Shown here: positions 1-8,330 of the stretch, piece by piece | Numbering within the stretch: the stretch's first letter is position 1 | How the letters are laid out: the number at the start of each line of letters is the position of its first letter | Origin: Mesorhizobium loti | Lineage (GTDB): Bacteria; Pseudomonadota; Alphaproteobacteria; Rhizobiales; Rhizobiaceae | Direction: 5' to 3' | NCBI GenBank assembly: GCA_002356515.1 | Contig: AP017605.1 | Location: 3,162,001-3,226,000, forward strand | Length of the DNA stretch: 64,000 nucleotides | Notes under the pieces: generated by a model | Databases searched by the model: none | Told to the model about the DNA's origin: nothing | What the model saw: only the letters and a program-made list of their open reading frames with translations | Program-made: the position numbers and the translations under genes

Positions 1-83
1 CGGCAGGCTGGGCTGGTGATGTCGAGGTCATGGATACTCCGCGGCGCCTTCAAACAGGTCTCGACTGGCGAGGACCTAGTGCA

Positions 84-109
84 GCTCCTCCCGGCGGACC
101 GGGAGGAGC
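84..109 (-). terminator. Intergenic hairpin downstream of the substrate-binding gene
   Basis: A perfect 11-bp inverted repeat, GCTCCTCCCGG / CCGGGAGGAGC, with a CGGA loop lies 15 bp beyond the stop of the leftward substrate-binding gene. No T-run follows. Hairpins of this kind between a binding-protein gene and its permease genes usually stabilise the binding-protein mRNA or cause partial termination. The permease genes are presumed to lie off the left edge. Confidence 0.5.
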
Positions 110-124
110 AAAGCAGGTCTGGGC

Positions 125-1102
125 TTACTCGGAGTAGAGATACTTCGAGATGTTCGGATCCGCGATGTTGGACTTGTCCATGATCGTGAAGCCGGTGCCG
201 ATGGTGACCGGGATCGAATGACCAGTCAGATGAGCATAGGCCGAGACGACGCCGTAATAGCCGATCTCGGCCGGATGCTGGGCGATCGCCACGTCGACCA
301 GCCCGGTGTTGATGTTGTCGACGATGCTGGTCGGAGCATCGAAGGCGACAACTTTGACGGTGCCCGTCTGTCCGGCCTGCTTGACGCCGTTGGCCGCACC
401 CAGCGCCGAGAACAGATTGGCGCCGAAGACGCCGACCAGGTCGGGATTGCGGGCGAACACCGCCTGCAGCTGCGAGGCCGCCTTGTTGGCGTCGTCGTCA
501 TTGAACTGGGTCTCCAGCACGGTGATGCCCGTATGCTTGGCCATCTCCTTCTTGAAGCCCTCTTCACGCTGGTCGGTGGTCGAGATGCCGGGCTTGACGT
601 TCGACACATAGACCTTGCCCTTGTCGCCAATGGCGGTGGCAAGAGCGCGCGCGGCGATCTCGCCGCCAAGCACATTGTCCGACGCGATATAGGCCAGCGG
701 GAAATCGGCATCGCCGGCACCGGTCTGGTAGACGCCGCTGCCGATGAAAGTGTCGACGGTGATGACCGGGATGCCGGCGTCATTGGCCTTGCGCAGCGGC
801 TCGACCAGCTGAACCTTGTCGGTCGGCGCGATCAGGATCGCGTCAGGCTTCTTGGCGATGACCGCGTCAAGCACCGGCACCTGGGTGACCGGGTTGAAGT
901 CCGGCGCGCCCTGGAAAACCAGGTTCACGCCGAGCGCGTCGGCGGCCGCCTGGGCGCCCTTGCGCATGGTGATATAGAAGCCGTCGGTGGTCAGGCCCGG
1001 AATGAGCGCAATGGTGTATTTCTTGTCCTGCGCCTGCGCGGGCGCCATCAGCACCGTCGCACTGACGGCAAGCGCCGCGAGTGCGGCAACAATCTTCTTC
1101 AT
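125..1102 (-). CDS. Sugar ABC transporter periplasmic substrate-binding protein
   Basis: This 325-aa protein has a clear Sec signal peptide (residues 1-24, cleavage after AQA) followed by a type 1 periplasmic binding fold of the RbsB/XylF kind, with the typical KPDAILIAPTD segment and a hinge-type VAFDAP near residue 240. It should bind a sugar or sugar-like ligand for an ABC importer whose other genes lie off the left edge. The start at 1102 is set by a strong GAGGAGG ribosome site; the open frame runs further upstream but contains the probable promoter and operator. The nearby SorC regulator, aldolase and ROK kinase suggest a carbohydrate catabolic unit. The ligand cannot be read from sequence. 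Confidence 0.88.
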   Translation of the reverse strand: MKKIVAALAALAVSATVLMAPAQAQDKKYTIALIPGLTTDGFYITMRKGAQAAADALGVNLVFQGAPDFNPVTQVPVLDAVIAKKPDAILIAPTDKVQLVEPLRKANDAGIPVITVDTFIGSGVYQTGAGDADFPLAYIASDNVLGGEIAARALATAIGDKGKVYVSNVKPGISTTDQREEGFKKEMAKHTGITVLETQFNDDDANKAASQLQAVFARNPDLVGVFGANLFSALGAANGVKQAGQTGTVKVVAFDAPTSIVDNINTGLVDVAIAQHPAEIGYYGVVSAYAHLTGHSIPVTIGTGFTIMDKSNIADPNISKYLYSE

Positions 1103-1516
1103 GACATCCTCCTCATTGTTGGCAGATCTGCCGTTGCAAGTGACATTGGAATGGCCGCCATCCGTGCGGATGCCGACGGCCGGGAACGCCTGTTTGCCTT
1201 TCGCGGGCAGCTCCTCCCAAGCGCCCTCCAGTCGATATGTCAGCCGGTCAGCCGACCGGCGCACCTGGCCACAACCCCGTTCCTCCGCCTCCGCGAGGGC
1301 CGGCAAACTGTGCCCGACGCCTCGCCTTGCCGGCGGGCGCTCGAACTTGTAACACTTTGCAGAAATAAATTGCAACCCGGTTTTTCCGAGCTGACAGCGC
1401 CGGGCTTTTCACACCGTGCAACATCCGACTGCTCCGCAGAGCCCCCAGTCAACTATCGCCCGGGGCTTTCAGCGGCACAACTGGTTTTCGCGGGCAGCAT
1501 CCTGCCCGTTCCATGG
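1103..1516. other. Intergenic region between binding-protein gene and SorC regulator
   Basis: This 414-bp stretch holds no gene I can support. It forms the long leader of the leftward binding-protein gene and contains the candidate SorC operator at 1346-1365, so the transcript would have a leader of about 240 nt. Confidence 0.5.
1346..1365 (-). promoter_or_regulatory. Candidate SorC operator in front of the ABC gene
   Basis: On the minus strand this reads TTTCTGCAAAGTGTTACAAG. It matches 16 of 20 positions of TTTCAGCAACGTGTTACACA at 2470-2489 in the SorC/aldolase intergenic region. The shared core GTGTTACA in front of two divergent units flanking a SorC gene suggests binding sites for that regulator. 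This is inference from sequence similarity only. Confidence 0.4.
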
Positions 1517-2416
1517 CTACGCGAGCGCCGTGAGGATGGCCTGCGCCGTCTTGGTGTCCGTCACCAGCGTGTTGATGAGGCCGGCGCGAACGGCGGCAAT
1601 GATTGCCGTCGCCTTTTCCGGCGAAGCGGCAAGGCCGATAACCAGCGGCACGGCGCGCAGCTGCGCCGGCGACATGGCGATCATCCGGCTCTCCCCTTCC
1701 CAGGCGATCAGCGCCCCCTCGGCATCGAAGTAATGGCGAAGCACGTCGCCGGCGGCATGAACCAATGCCTGCTCGCTCGGCGTGGCGGCACTTGCCTCGG
1801 GGGCATTGATGGCATGCGGCAGACCGATGCCGACGATCGCGACATCGGTCCTCTCCCACAAAGCGACGGCATCGCGGATGGCGGCGTCGCGCAGGAAGAC
1901 CTCGCGCAATTCGGTGGAGGGCAGATAGGGCGCGTGGATGAAATGCGGCGTGCCGCCGAACTCCTCGGCGGCGAGCCGCACGAATTCGTTGACCTGAAAA
2001 TGCGCCGCCTGCTGCTGCATGCCGCCGGTGGCGGCCACGGTCAGCACGCCCGGCATGCGCGGCAGGCCGGCCCGGATCACCTCGCGCACGGCGCGCCCCC
2101 AACCGATGGCGACGACGGAGCCAGCCACCAGCTGTGCCTGCCTGAGCAGCCCGCCAAGCGGTGCCGCCAGCGCCGCCAGCGTGCCCGCCGCCGGCGTCTC
2201 GACCACAGCGGCATCCCGCAATTTCAAGCCATCGATCAACTGCCGGGTGATGTCCTCCGGCGTTGCCAGGTCGAGAACCTCGATGCGGACGATGCCCTCG
2301 GCCCGCGCCCGCTGCAGCAGACGCGAAATCGTCGCGGTTGAGACACCGAGCCGGCGCGCGATATCGACCTGCGACATCTCCTCCACATAATGCAGCTTGG
2401 CTACCGTGTGCAGCAT
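1517..2416 (-). CDS. SorC-family sugar-responsive transcriptional regulator
   Basis: A 299-aa protein with an N-terminal helix-turn-helix (about residues 15-38, containing ARRLGVSTATISRLLQRAR) and a C-terminal SorC/DeoR-type sugar-phosphate-binding domain (about 52-299). Members of this family are usually tetrameric and are released or activated by a phosphorylated sugar. The gene lies between the leftward ABC binding-protein gene and the rightward aldolase gene and probably controls both. The start at 2416 has a weak ribosome site. Homologues carry a few extra residues before LHTVAKLHYVE, but no in-frame start codon is visible upstream, so the N-terminus is uncertain. Confidence 0.85.
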   Translation of the reverse strand: MLHTVAKLHYVEEMSQVDIARRLGVSTATISRLLQRARAEGIVRIEVLDLATPEDITRQLIDGLKLRDAAVVETPAAGTLAALAAPLGGLLRQAQLVAGSVVAIGWGRAVREVIRAGLPRMPGVLTVAATGGMQQQAAHFQVNEFVRLAAEEFGGTPHFIHAPYLPSTELREVFLRDAAIRDAVALWERTDVAIVGIGLPHAINAPEASAATPSEQALVHAAGDVLRHYFDAEGALIAWEGESRMIAMSPAQLRAVPLVIGLAASPEKATAIIAAVRAGLINTLVTDTKTAQAILTALA

Positions 2417-2469
2417 CGTCCGCGATGCGGTCGCATCCTGGATGGGGGAAACAGACAGCTTGCAATTCC

Positions 2470-2492
2470 TTTCAGCAACGTGTTACACACGT
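2470..2492 (+). promoter_or_regulatory. Candidate SorC operator before the aldolase
   Basis: TTTCAGCAACGTGTTACACA (2470-2489) resembles the motif at 1346-1365. It overlaps an inverted repeat ACGTGT-TAC-ACACGT (2478-2492). Its position between the divergent SorC and aldolase genes fits an autoregulatory and pathway operator. Confidence 0.4.
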
Positions 2493-2691
2493 ATACGCCG
2501 ACGGGAGTTATCGCGCAAATCCAGCCAACTCGCAATGTGTGGTGGCTTCCAGGCCGCAGGGTCGGCGAAGCGCTTTCCTCGAGGGCGATGGCGCATCACG
2601 GCTTCCCGCCGGCAGGGCGGGCAGGACTGAACATTGTTGTTTCCACGGGATCCGCGCCCTCCGCGAGAGAGCGCCAACATCGGATGAGACC

Positions 2692-3600
2692 ATGACCAAG
2701 ATGACCACCGCGGAGCTGCGCGGCTATCAGCAGATATGCGGCAAGGACGGGGCCATGGTGGCCATTGCCTGCGACCAGCGCGGCGGCATGCGGACCTTGC
2801 TGGCGTCGGACCCTGCGGAACAGGCCAAGATCACCAACGACATGCTCGGCGACACCAAGGCCGACATCACGCGCTACCTCGCCAGTGCCGCGTCCTGCGT
2901 GTTGCTCGACCCGCTCTGCGCGGTACCGCGCATTGTCGACGAGGGCGTCTTGAACCGCGATACGGCGCTGCTCATCGGCCTCGACGCTTCCGGTTTCGAC
3001 GTCTCGCCCGAGGGCTACCGCCTGTCACGCCTGGTTCCCGACATCGACGCGCGGCGTGTCCGCGCGCTGGGCGGCACCGGCGGCAAGATCATGGTGTATC
3101 TGCGGGCCGACAAGCCTGAAGCCAATGAGCACAACATCGCCATCCTGCGCCAGTGCATCGCCGATTTCGGCCAGGAGGACCTGCTGCTGGTCGTCGAATT
3201 CCTGACCTACCAGCTCGACGGGGAAAGCCCGGAGGACTATGCGGCCAAGACGCCATGGCTTGTCGAAGAAGGCACCAGGATTTCGCTGGAGTGCGGCGCG
3301 AAGGTGTTGAAGCTCCCCTACCCCGGAACGCCGCAAGCCTGCGCCAACATCACCAAAATGGCCGGCGACGTGCCGTGGGCCGTGCTGTCGGCCGGCGTCA
3401 ACCACGCCACCTTCCTTGGCCAGGTCGAGATCGCCATGCAGAACGGCGCCTCCGGCGTCATTGCCGGCCGCTCGCTGTGGAAGGACTGCATTTCGCTCGA
3501 CCGTGACATCCAGCGCGAAAGGCTTAAGACCATCGCGGTGCCGCGATTGCGTGAGATCCAGGCCGTGATCAGGCACTACCGGCAGAAAGCCGCTGCCTGA
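2692..3600 (+). CDS. Class I LacD/YihT-like aldolase
   Basis: A 302-aa TIM-barrel aldolase of the DeoC/LacD/YihT group. The VLKLPYP segment places the probable Schiff-base lysine at K207 (LacD proteins have VLKVEFP at this point). The C-terminal SAGVNHATFLGQ...GASGVIAGRSLWK block is typical of tagatose-1,6-bisphosphate and sulfofructose-1-phosphate aldolases. It should split a ketose phosphate or bisphosphate into dihydroxyacetone phosphate plus an aldehyde. Which substrate is used cannot be decided from sequence. The kinase-fusion gene follows 72 bp downstream and could supply the phosphorylated substrate. The start at 2692 is the ATG closest to family length; an alternative ATG lies at 2701. 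Confidence 0.82.
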   Translation: MTKMTTAELRGYQQICGKDGAMVAIACDQRGGMRTLLASDPAEQAKITNDMLGDTKADITRYLASAASCVLLDPLCAVPRIVDEGVLNRDTALLIGLDASGFDVSPEGYRLSRLVPDIDARRVRALGGTGGKIMVYLRADKPEANEHNIAILRQCIADFGQEDLLLVVEFLTYQLDGESPEDYAAKTPWLVEEGTRISLECGAKVLKLPYPGTPQACANITKMAGDVPWAVLSAGVNHATFLGQVEIAMQNGASGVIAGRSLWKDCISLDRDIQRERLKTIAVPRLREIQAVIRHYRQKAAA

Positions 3601-3672
3601 TAATCTGCGTTAGACGAGAGCTATTCCGGCAAAAGTGTGAAGCGGTTTGCGTCCGGAATTGCGTGAAGACAA

Positions 3673-5130
3673 ATGCAGGACGCCATGCCTCTCAGCATAG
3701 GAATAGACATAGGCGGCACCAATCTGCGTGCCGCCCGCATTTCCCGCACCGGTGAAATCCTCAAGCGCGTTTCCGAAAAAAGCGCGCCTGACCCGGAGTT
3801 GGTGCTCGGCCGCATCGCCGACATGGTGCGCCTTCTCGACACGCCTGACGTGAAGGCCATCGGCGTCGGCGTTCCGGGCCGCGTCGATGCGCGGCGCGGC
3901 GCGGTCCTGTCGGGCGGCTATGTCAACCTCGCCTCGGTTGCGCTGGCGCAGCGCCTGGAAGACATGACAGGCAAGCCTGTCATCATCGACAATGACTGCA
4001 ACATGGCGCTGGCCGCCGAGATGGCGCTCGGCGCCGGGCGCGGCCACGCCAACATCGTCATGTTCACCATCGGCACCGGCATTGGCGGCGCCGTCGCTCA
4101 AGATCGGCGGATCACGCGTGGTTCGGCAACGGCGGGCCAGCTCGGCCACATCACTGTCGACGTCAATGGCGAGGTCTGCGCTTGCGGCCGCCGCGGCTGC
4201 GTGGAGACCACCAGTTCGGGCACGGCGCTCGGCCGTCACATTGCCCGCGCCGGGCTCGGCGCCGACATTTCGGTCGACCAGCTCTTTGCCCGCGATGCAA
4301 CGGGCGACACCCAGGCGCGCGGCATACTGGATGCCTGGGCGAAACCGTTGCGTGCCGCCATCGACACCGCCGTTGCCATGCTCGCTCCCGATCTGGTGCT
4401 GCTCGGCGGCGGCCTTGGCCGCACGGCCCATGCTGCACTCGACCAGGCCCCGGCGCTGGCGCCCTGGTATCAATGCCAGGTCGAAGCAGCACAACTCGGT
4501 GACGACGCCGGTGTGATCGGCGCAGGCCTGCAGGCACTGGCGGCGGAGCCGCACGCGGTTCCGGCTTCACCCACGGCCCAGTCCAGCCGCCCGCGGCGCG
4601 CCGTGCTCGTCAACGGCATTCCCGCCAGTGGCAAGAGCACGGTCTCGCGCGGCATCGCCGATCGCATGGGCTGGCCGCTGCTGGCGCTCGACACGATCAA
4701 GAACCCGTTCCTCGAAGTGCTCGGCGGCGGCGACCGCCTGTTCAATCGCACGCTCGGCCGCGCCAGCTACCAGGCGATCTGGTCGGTTGTCGGCGAAGCC
4801 CCGCCCGGCACCACCGTGGTCGTCGATGCCTGGTTCGGCTTCCAGCCGCGCGAGGTTCTGGAGGATCATCTGCGAAAGGCCGGCGTCGAACAGACTTTCG
4901 AAATCTGGTGCCACGCGCCCGGCGAGGTGCTTGCCGAGCGCTACGGCGCCCGGCTCGACCAGCGTCCGGCGGGCCATCCCGGTGCGGCCTATATCCCCGA
5001 ACTGATCGAGCTTGCCAAGCGCGCCGAGCCGCTGCGGCGCGGACCGCTCTTCGACGTCGACACAACGAAATCGATCGACTTCGATGCCATCACGGCCTGG
5101 CTGCGAGCCGTCATGGCCGGCGGCGCGTAG
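3673..5130 (+). CDS. ROK-family sugar kinase fused to a P-loop (AAA/zeta-like) kinase
   Basis: A 485-aa two-domain protein. Residues 6-290 form a ROK kinase: ATP-binding DIGGTN at 12-17, catalytic Asp in DND at about 108, GTGIGG at 134-139, GH at 158-159, and the ROK zinc motif CACGRRGC at 169-176. A proline/serine-rich linker (292-307) leads to a second domain with Walker A GIPASGKS at 315-322 and a DTIKNPF segment, resembling small-molecule or zeta-type P-loop kinases. ROK kinases are normally about 300 aa, so the C-terminal half is an unusual addition. It may phosphorylate a sugar twice, making a bisphosphate for the adjacent aldolase. That coupling is inference. Confidence 0.82.
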   Translation: MQDAMPLSIGIDIGGTNLRAARISRTGEILKRVSEKSAPDPELVLGRIADMVRLLDTPDVKAIGVGVPGRVDARRGAVLSGGYVNLASVALAQRLEDMTGKPVIIDNDCNMALAAEMALGAGRGHANIVMFTIGTGIGGAVAQDRRITRGSATAGQLGHITVDVNGEVCACGRRGCVETTSSGTALGRHIARAGLGADISVDQLFARDATGDTQARGILDAWAKPLRAAIDTAVAMLAPDLVLLGGGLGRTAHAALDQAPALAPWYQCQVEAAQLGDDAGVIGAGLQALAAEPHAVPASPTAQSSRPRRAVLVNGIPASGKSTVSRGIADRMGWPLLALDTIKNPFLEVLGGGDRLFNRTLGRASYQAIWSVVGEAPPGTTVVVDAWFGFQPREVLEDHLRKAGVEQTFEIWCHAPGEVLAERYGARLDQRPAGHPGAAYIPELIELAKRAEPLRRGPLFDVDTTKSIDFDAITAWLRAVMAGGA

Positions 5131-5135
5131 GCAGT

Positions 5136-5810
5136 CTATGCCGGCGGCCGCAACGCAGTGCGGGCGATCTGCCAGGCCGATTCGACATGCCGCCGCGCCG
5201 CGGCTTCCGCCTCTTCCGGCTTGCGAGCCCGGATCGCAGACATGATCTCGTTCATCTCGGCGATCGCCGCTTCGCGCCGGTTGGCGGAGACAATGGTCAT
5301 CGAACGAAGCTGGTTGATGCGGACATTCAGCCCGCTGACGATTTCCCAGGCGACGCGCTTGTCGGCGGCCTCGAACAGCGCCTCGTAGAACTTCGTCGTC
5401 GCCCGCATCACCGCCGGCGGCGCTCCTGACGCCCAGGCCTCGAACAGGTCCGCCAGGGCGCGCTCGAGCGTCGCCAATTGTTCGCTGGTCGCCGACAGGG
5501 CGCAGGCGCGGGCGGCAATGCCTTCAAGCAGTGCTCTCAGTTCATAGATCTCGTCGGTGCGGCCAAGGTCGGGCCTTGCCACCGCCGGCCCATGCCCAGG
5601 GATCATCTGCACGAGGCCCTCGGCCTCCAACTGCCGCAGAACCTCGCGCACGACGGAACGGCTGACGCCAAGCTGATCGCACAGCGGCCGCTCGACCAGC
5701 CTTTCGCCGGGCTGGAAATGGAAATCCATGATCGCCTCGCGCATGCGCTCCAGCGCCAGCGTTCTCAAAGTCTTGGCGCTGCGGTCGATGCGAAGCGTGT
5801 CGTCTGGCAT
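5136..5810 (-). CDS. GntR/FadR-family (FCD) transcriptional regulator
   Basis: A 224-aa regulator with a winged helix at residues 12-75 (CDQLGVSRSVVREVLRQLEAEGLV) and an FCD ligand-binding domain at about 88-210. The start at 5810 is chosen because GGAGG sits 7 nt upstream; the open frame continues further but without a ribosome site. It is divergent from the eight-gene operon that starts at 5945, and a perfect palindrome at 5881-5892 overlaps that operon's putative promoter. It probably represses the operon until a pathway acid or amine is present. Its stop lies only 5 bp from the stop of the convergent ROK-fusion gene. Confidence 0.87.
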   Translation of the reverse strand: MPDDTLRIDRSAKTLRTLALERMREAIMDFHFQPGERLVERPLCDQLGVSRSVVREVLRQLEAEGLVQMIPGHGPAVARPDLGRTDEIYELRALLEGIAARACALSATSEQLATLERALADLFEAWASGAPPAVMRATTKFYEALFEAADKRVAWEIVSGLNVRINQLRSMTIVSANRREAAIAEMNEIMSAIRARKPEEAEAAARRHVESAWQIARTALRPPA

Positions 5811-5853
5811 GTCTTGCCTCCTGCGCCGCCACGAAAACAGATTCCATACCCGG

Positions 5854-5892
5854 TTGACAAGGTACTTGGCGCTCCATAGCATGGTATACCAT
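5854..5892 (+). promoter_or_regulatory. Promoter with GntR palindrome for the catabolic operon
   Basis: TTGACA at 5854-5859 and TAGCAT at 5877-5882 are spaced by 17 bp, forming a good sigma70-type promoter pointing at the operon. A perfect 12-bp palindrome, ATGGTATACCAT (5881-5892), starts inside the -10 box. FCD-type GntR proteins commonly bind such short palindromes, so repression by the divergent regulator is likely. Confidence 0.5.
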
Positions 5893-5944
5893 AAGATGAT
5901 ACAGGGATCGCATGATCCCTTGGCATCGCCGACCCGAGGATTCC

Positions 5945-6532
5945 ATGCAGCCTGCCATCCGCAAGATCGTGACCTACACCGAGAACACGCTGATCGAAGG
6001 CGGCAAGGTCGCGTCCAGGCCGCTGCGCCTGATCGGTGTCGCCGCGGTGCTGACCAATCCCTGGGCCGGGCGTGGCTTCAGCGACGACCTGTCGCCCGAG
6101 ATCCGCGCCTGTGCGCCGGTGCTGGGAGAAATCCTGACCCGCGAGATCATTGCCATCGCCGGTTCGGGCGAGGCGATCGAGGGCTATGGCAAGGCGGCCA
6201 TCTGCGGCACGTCGGGCGAGATCGAACATGCCTCGGCGCTGATCCACACGCTGCATTTCGGCAATCATTATCGCCGCGCCGTCGGTGCCAAGACCTATCT
6301 TGCCTTCACCAATCTGCGCGGCGGGCCGAACACGCCGATCATGATCCCGCTGATGGACAAGAATGACGAAGGGCGCCGCTCGCATTACCTGACCGTGCAT
6401 TTCCAGATCGGCGATGCGCCGGCGCCGGACGAGTTGGTGGTGGCGCTCGGCGCGTCGATCGGCGGCCGCCCGCACCACCGCATCGGCGACCGCTACCAGG
6501 ACCTCAAGGAGCTTGGTAATCTGCATGGCTGA
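5945..6532 (+). CDS. DUF1185 (amino acid synthesis family) protein
   Basis: A 195-aa protein of the DUF1185/AA_synth family (PF06684), recognisable from the N-terminal RKIVTYTENTLIEGG and the conserved AICGTSGEIEHASALIH and GGPNTPIMIPLMDKNDEGRRSH blocks. The family has solved structures but, to my knowledge, no established biochemical role, despite its name. The start at 5945 has GAGGA upstream. It is the first gene of an eight-gene operon and overlaps the next gene by 8 bp, so it is probably needed for the same pathway. No signal peptide or membrane segment is visible. Confidence 0.8.
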   Translation: MQPAIRKIVTYTENTLIEGGKVASRPLRLIGVAAVLTNPWAGRGFSDDLSPEIRACAPVLGEILTREIIAIAGSGEAIEGYGKAAICGTSGEIEHASALIHTLHFGNHYRRAVGAKTYLAFTNLRGGPNTPIMIPLMDKNDEGRRSHYLTVHFQIGDAPAPDELVVALGASIGGRPHHRIGDRYQDLKELGNLHG

Positions 6533-8330
6533 CGCTTCCGCACCAGCCTGGGCCCGACAGGGCACCGCGCCCGACGGCACCGGCTTCATCCGCGCCGGAT
6601 CGGGCACACCGGTGCTGTTCATCCATGGTGTCGGCATGAACGCCGCGATCTGGCAGCCGCAGATCGAGCGCATGGCCGGTGGCTTTGACGTGATCGCCAT
6701 CGACATGCTCGGCCACGGCCAGTCGCCGCTGCCGCCTCAGCACCCGGAACTGGCCGACTACGCCGACCAGGCCATGCGCCTGCTCGATCATCTCGGCCTC
6801 GACAAGGTATCCGTCGTCGGCCATTCGATGGGTGCGCTCGTTGCCCAGGAGTTGGCCCTGCGCGCACCGGAGCGCGTCCGCCGCATCGTTTCCCTGAATG
6901 CAGTGTTCCGCCGCCCACCTGAACTGGCCGAAGCCGTTCGCCAGCGCGCGGTGGCGCTCAACGGCCGCAGCGATACGGCCGGCACGGCACAGACCATTGC
7001 CCGCTGGTTCGGAGATCCGGTGCCGGCCGCGTTGGAGGCGGCAGCGCAGAAGACGGCATCCGCACTGAGCGCGGTCGACCCGGAAGGCTATGCCCGCACC
7101 TATCGCCTGTTCGCTCGTGCCGACCGCGATCATGCCGACCGCCTGCCGACGCTGGCCGTGCCGGCCCTGTTCATGACCGGCTCCGAGGACAGGAACTCTT
7201 CGTCGGCAATGTCGGCCGCGATGGCACGCCTGGCGCCGCATGGCCGCTGCACGGTACTGCCGGGCCAGAAGCACATGATGGCGGTCGCGGCATCGGACAT
7301 CACCACGCGCCATATCGTCGACTTCCTCGCAGAGGACGAAGCGGCCGAACAAGACGGCACTGCGAAGACGAATACCGGGTTCGACAGCGGCGAGTTCCGC
7401 CGCGCGCTGGGCTCCTTCCTCACCGGCGTCACCATCGTCACCACGATCGGACCCGAAGGCGAGCCGCGCGGTTTCACCGCCAACTCCTTCACCTCGGTGT
7501 CGCTCGATCCGCCGCTGGTGCTGGTCTGCATCGCCCACAAGGCGCTAGGCCATCCCGTCTTCGCAACTTCAAAGAGCTTTGCCATCAACGTCCTCAACGA
7601 GGGTCAGAAGGTAGCGTCCGGCATCTTCGCCTCGAAAGCGGCCGACAAGTTCGCCTCGGTGGCCTGGCGGCCGGGACGGACCGGCAGCCCCGTGCTGGAC
7701 GGTTCCGTCGCATGCTTCGACTGCGACATGGAGCGGCTGGTCGATGCCGGCGATCATTCGATCCTCATCGGCCGTGTCCGCGATTTCGAGCATAATTCCG
7801 CGCAGCCGCTCGGCTATTGCCGCGGCGCCTATATCGCGCCCGGTCTCAGCCAGGATGCGCTGGCGGCCACCCAGCCCGGCACCGATGTCGGTGCCATCCT
7901 CGAAAATGGCGGCCGGATCCTGTTTCTGGAAACGGCCGACGGTTTCGAACTGCCGCGCGGCCGGGGCTTGGGCTCGGCCGGCGATGGCAAAAGCCTGCGG
8001 GGACTGCTTGCGGCGAAGGCCATCGAGGCCCAGCTCGGCTTCCTGTTCGCCGTCTGGGATGACGCCGGAGCTGTTTCACGCACCCATGTCTACTATCGCG
8101 GCACGTTCGACGTGCCCGCTTCCAGCGATCGCGGCATCAGGCTCATCGAGATCGACGCGATCGAAGGATTGAAGATCGCCGATCCTGCGATCCGCTCGAT
8201 GCTCGCGCGCTATATCAGGGAATGCTCGGTGGACGCATTCGGCGTCTATGTCGGCAACGACGTCGAAGGTGAGGTCCGCCCGCTCGCCAGGGCCGACGCT
8301 TCCGCCGTCAACACAGGTGACCAGCGATGA
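6525..8330 (+). CDS. Alpha/beta-hydrolase fused to flavin reductase and NUDIX-like domain
   Basis: A 601-aa three-part fusion. Residues 1-268 are an alpha/beta hydrolase with oxyanion HGVG near 36 and nucleophile elbow GHSMG (Ser101). After a linker, residues about 286-440 form a flavin reductase of the RutF/HpaC type (FRRALGSFLTGVTIVTT, TANSFTSVSLDPPLVLVC). Residues about 450-590 look NUDIX-like (GGRILFLE...ELPRG) but lack a recognisable NUDIX box. The reductase would feed FMNH2 to the luciferase-like monooxygenase encoded next, and the hydrolase would act on its product. Separate RutD and RutF proteins do these jobs in pyrimidine breakdown. ATG overlaps the previous stop by 8 bp and the stop overlaps the next gene (ATGA). 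Confidence 0.85.
   Translation: MADASAPAWARQGTAPDGTGFIRAGSGTPVLFIHGVGMNAAIWQPQIERMAGGFDVIAIDMLGHGQSPLPPQHPELADYADQAMRLLDHLGLDKVSVVGHSMGALVAQELALRAPERVRRIVSLNAVFRRPPELAEAVRQRAVALNGRSDTAGTAQTIARWFGDPVPAALEAAAQKTASALSAVDPEGYARTYRLFARADRDHADRLPTLAVPALFMTGSEDRNSSSAMSAAMARLAPHGRCTVLPGQKHMMAVAASDITTRHIVDFLAEDEAAEQDGTAKTNTGFDSGEFRRALGSFLTGVTIVTTIGPEGEPRGFTANSFTSVSLDPPLVLVCIAHKALGHPVFATSKSFAINVLNEGQKVASGIFASKAADKFASVAWRPGRTGSPVLDGSVACFDCDMERLVDAGDHSILIGRVRDFEHNSAQPLGYCRGAYIAPGLSQDALAATQPGTDVGAILENGGRILFLETADGFELPRGRGLGSAGDGKSLRGLLAAKAIEAQLGFLFAVWDDAGAVSRTHVYYRGTFDVPASSDRGIRLIEIDAIEGLKIADPAIRSMLARYIRECSVDAFGVYVGNDVEGEVRPLARADASAVNTGDQR

Noticed and set aside
218..2341. A 707-codon plus-strand open frame opposite the ABC and SorC genes
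   Set aside because: It is the antisense shadow of two well-supported minus-strand genes, with arginine/histidine-rich low-complexity translation and no ribosome site.
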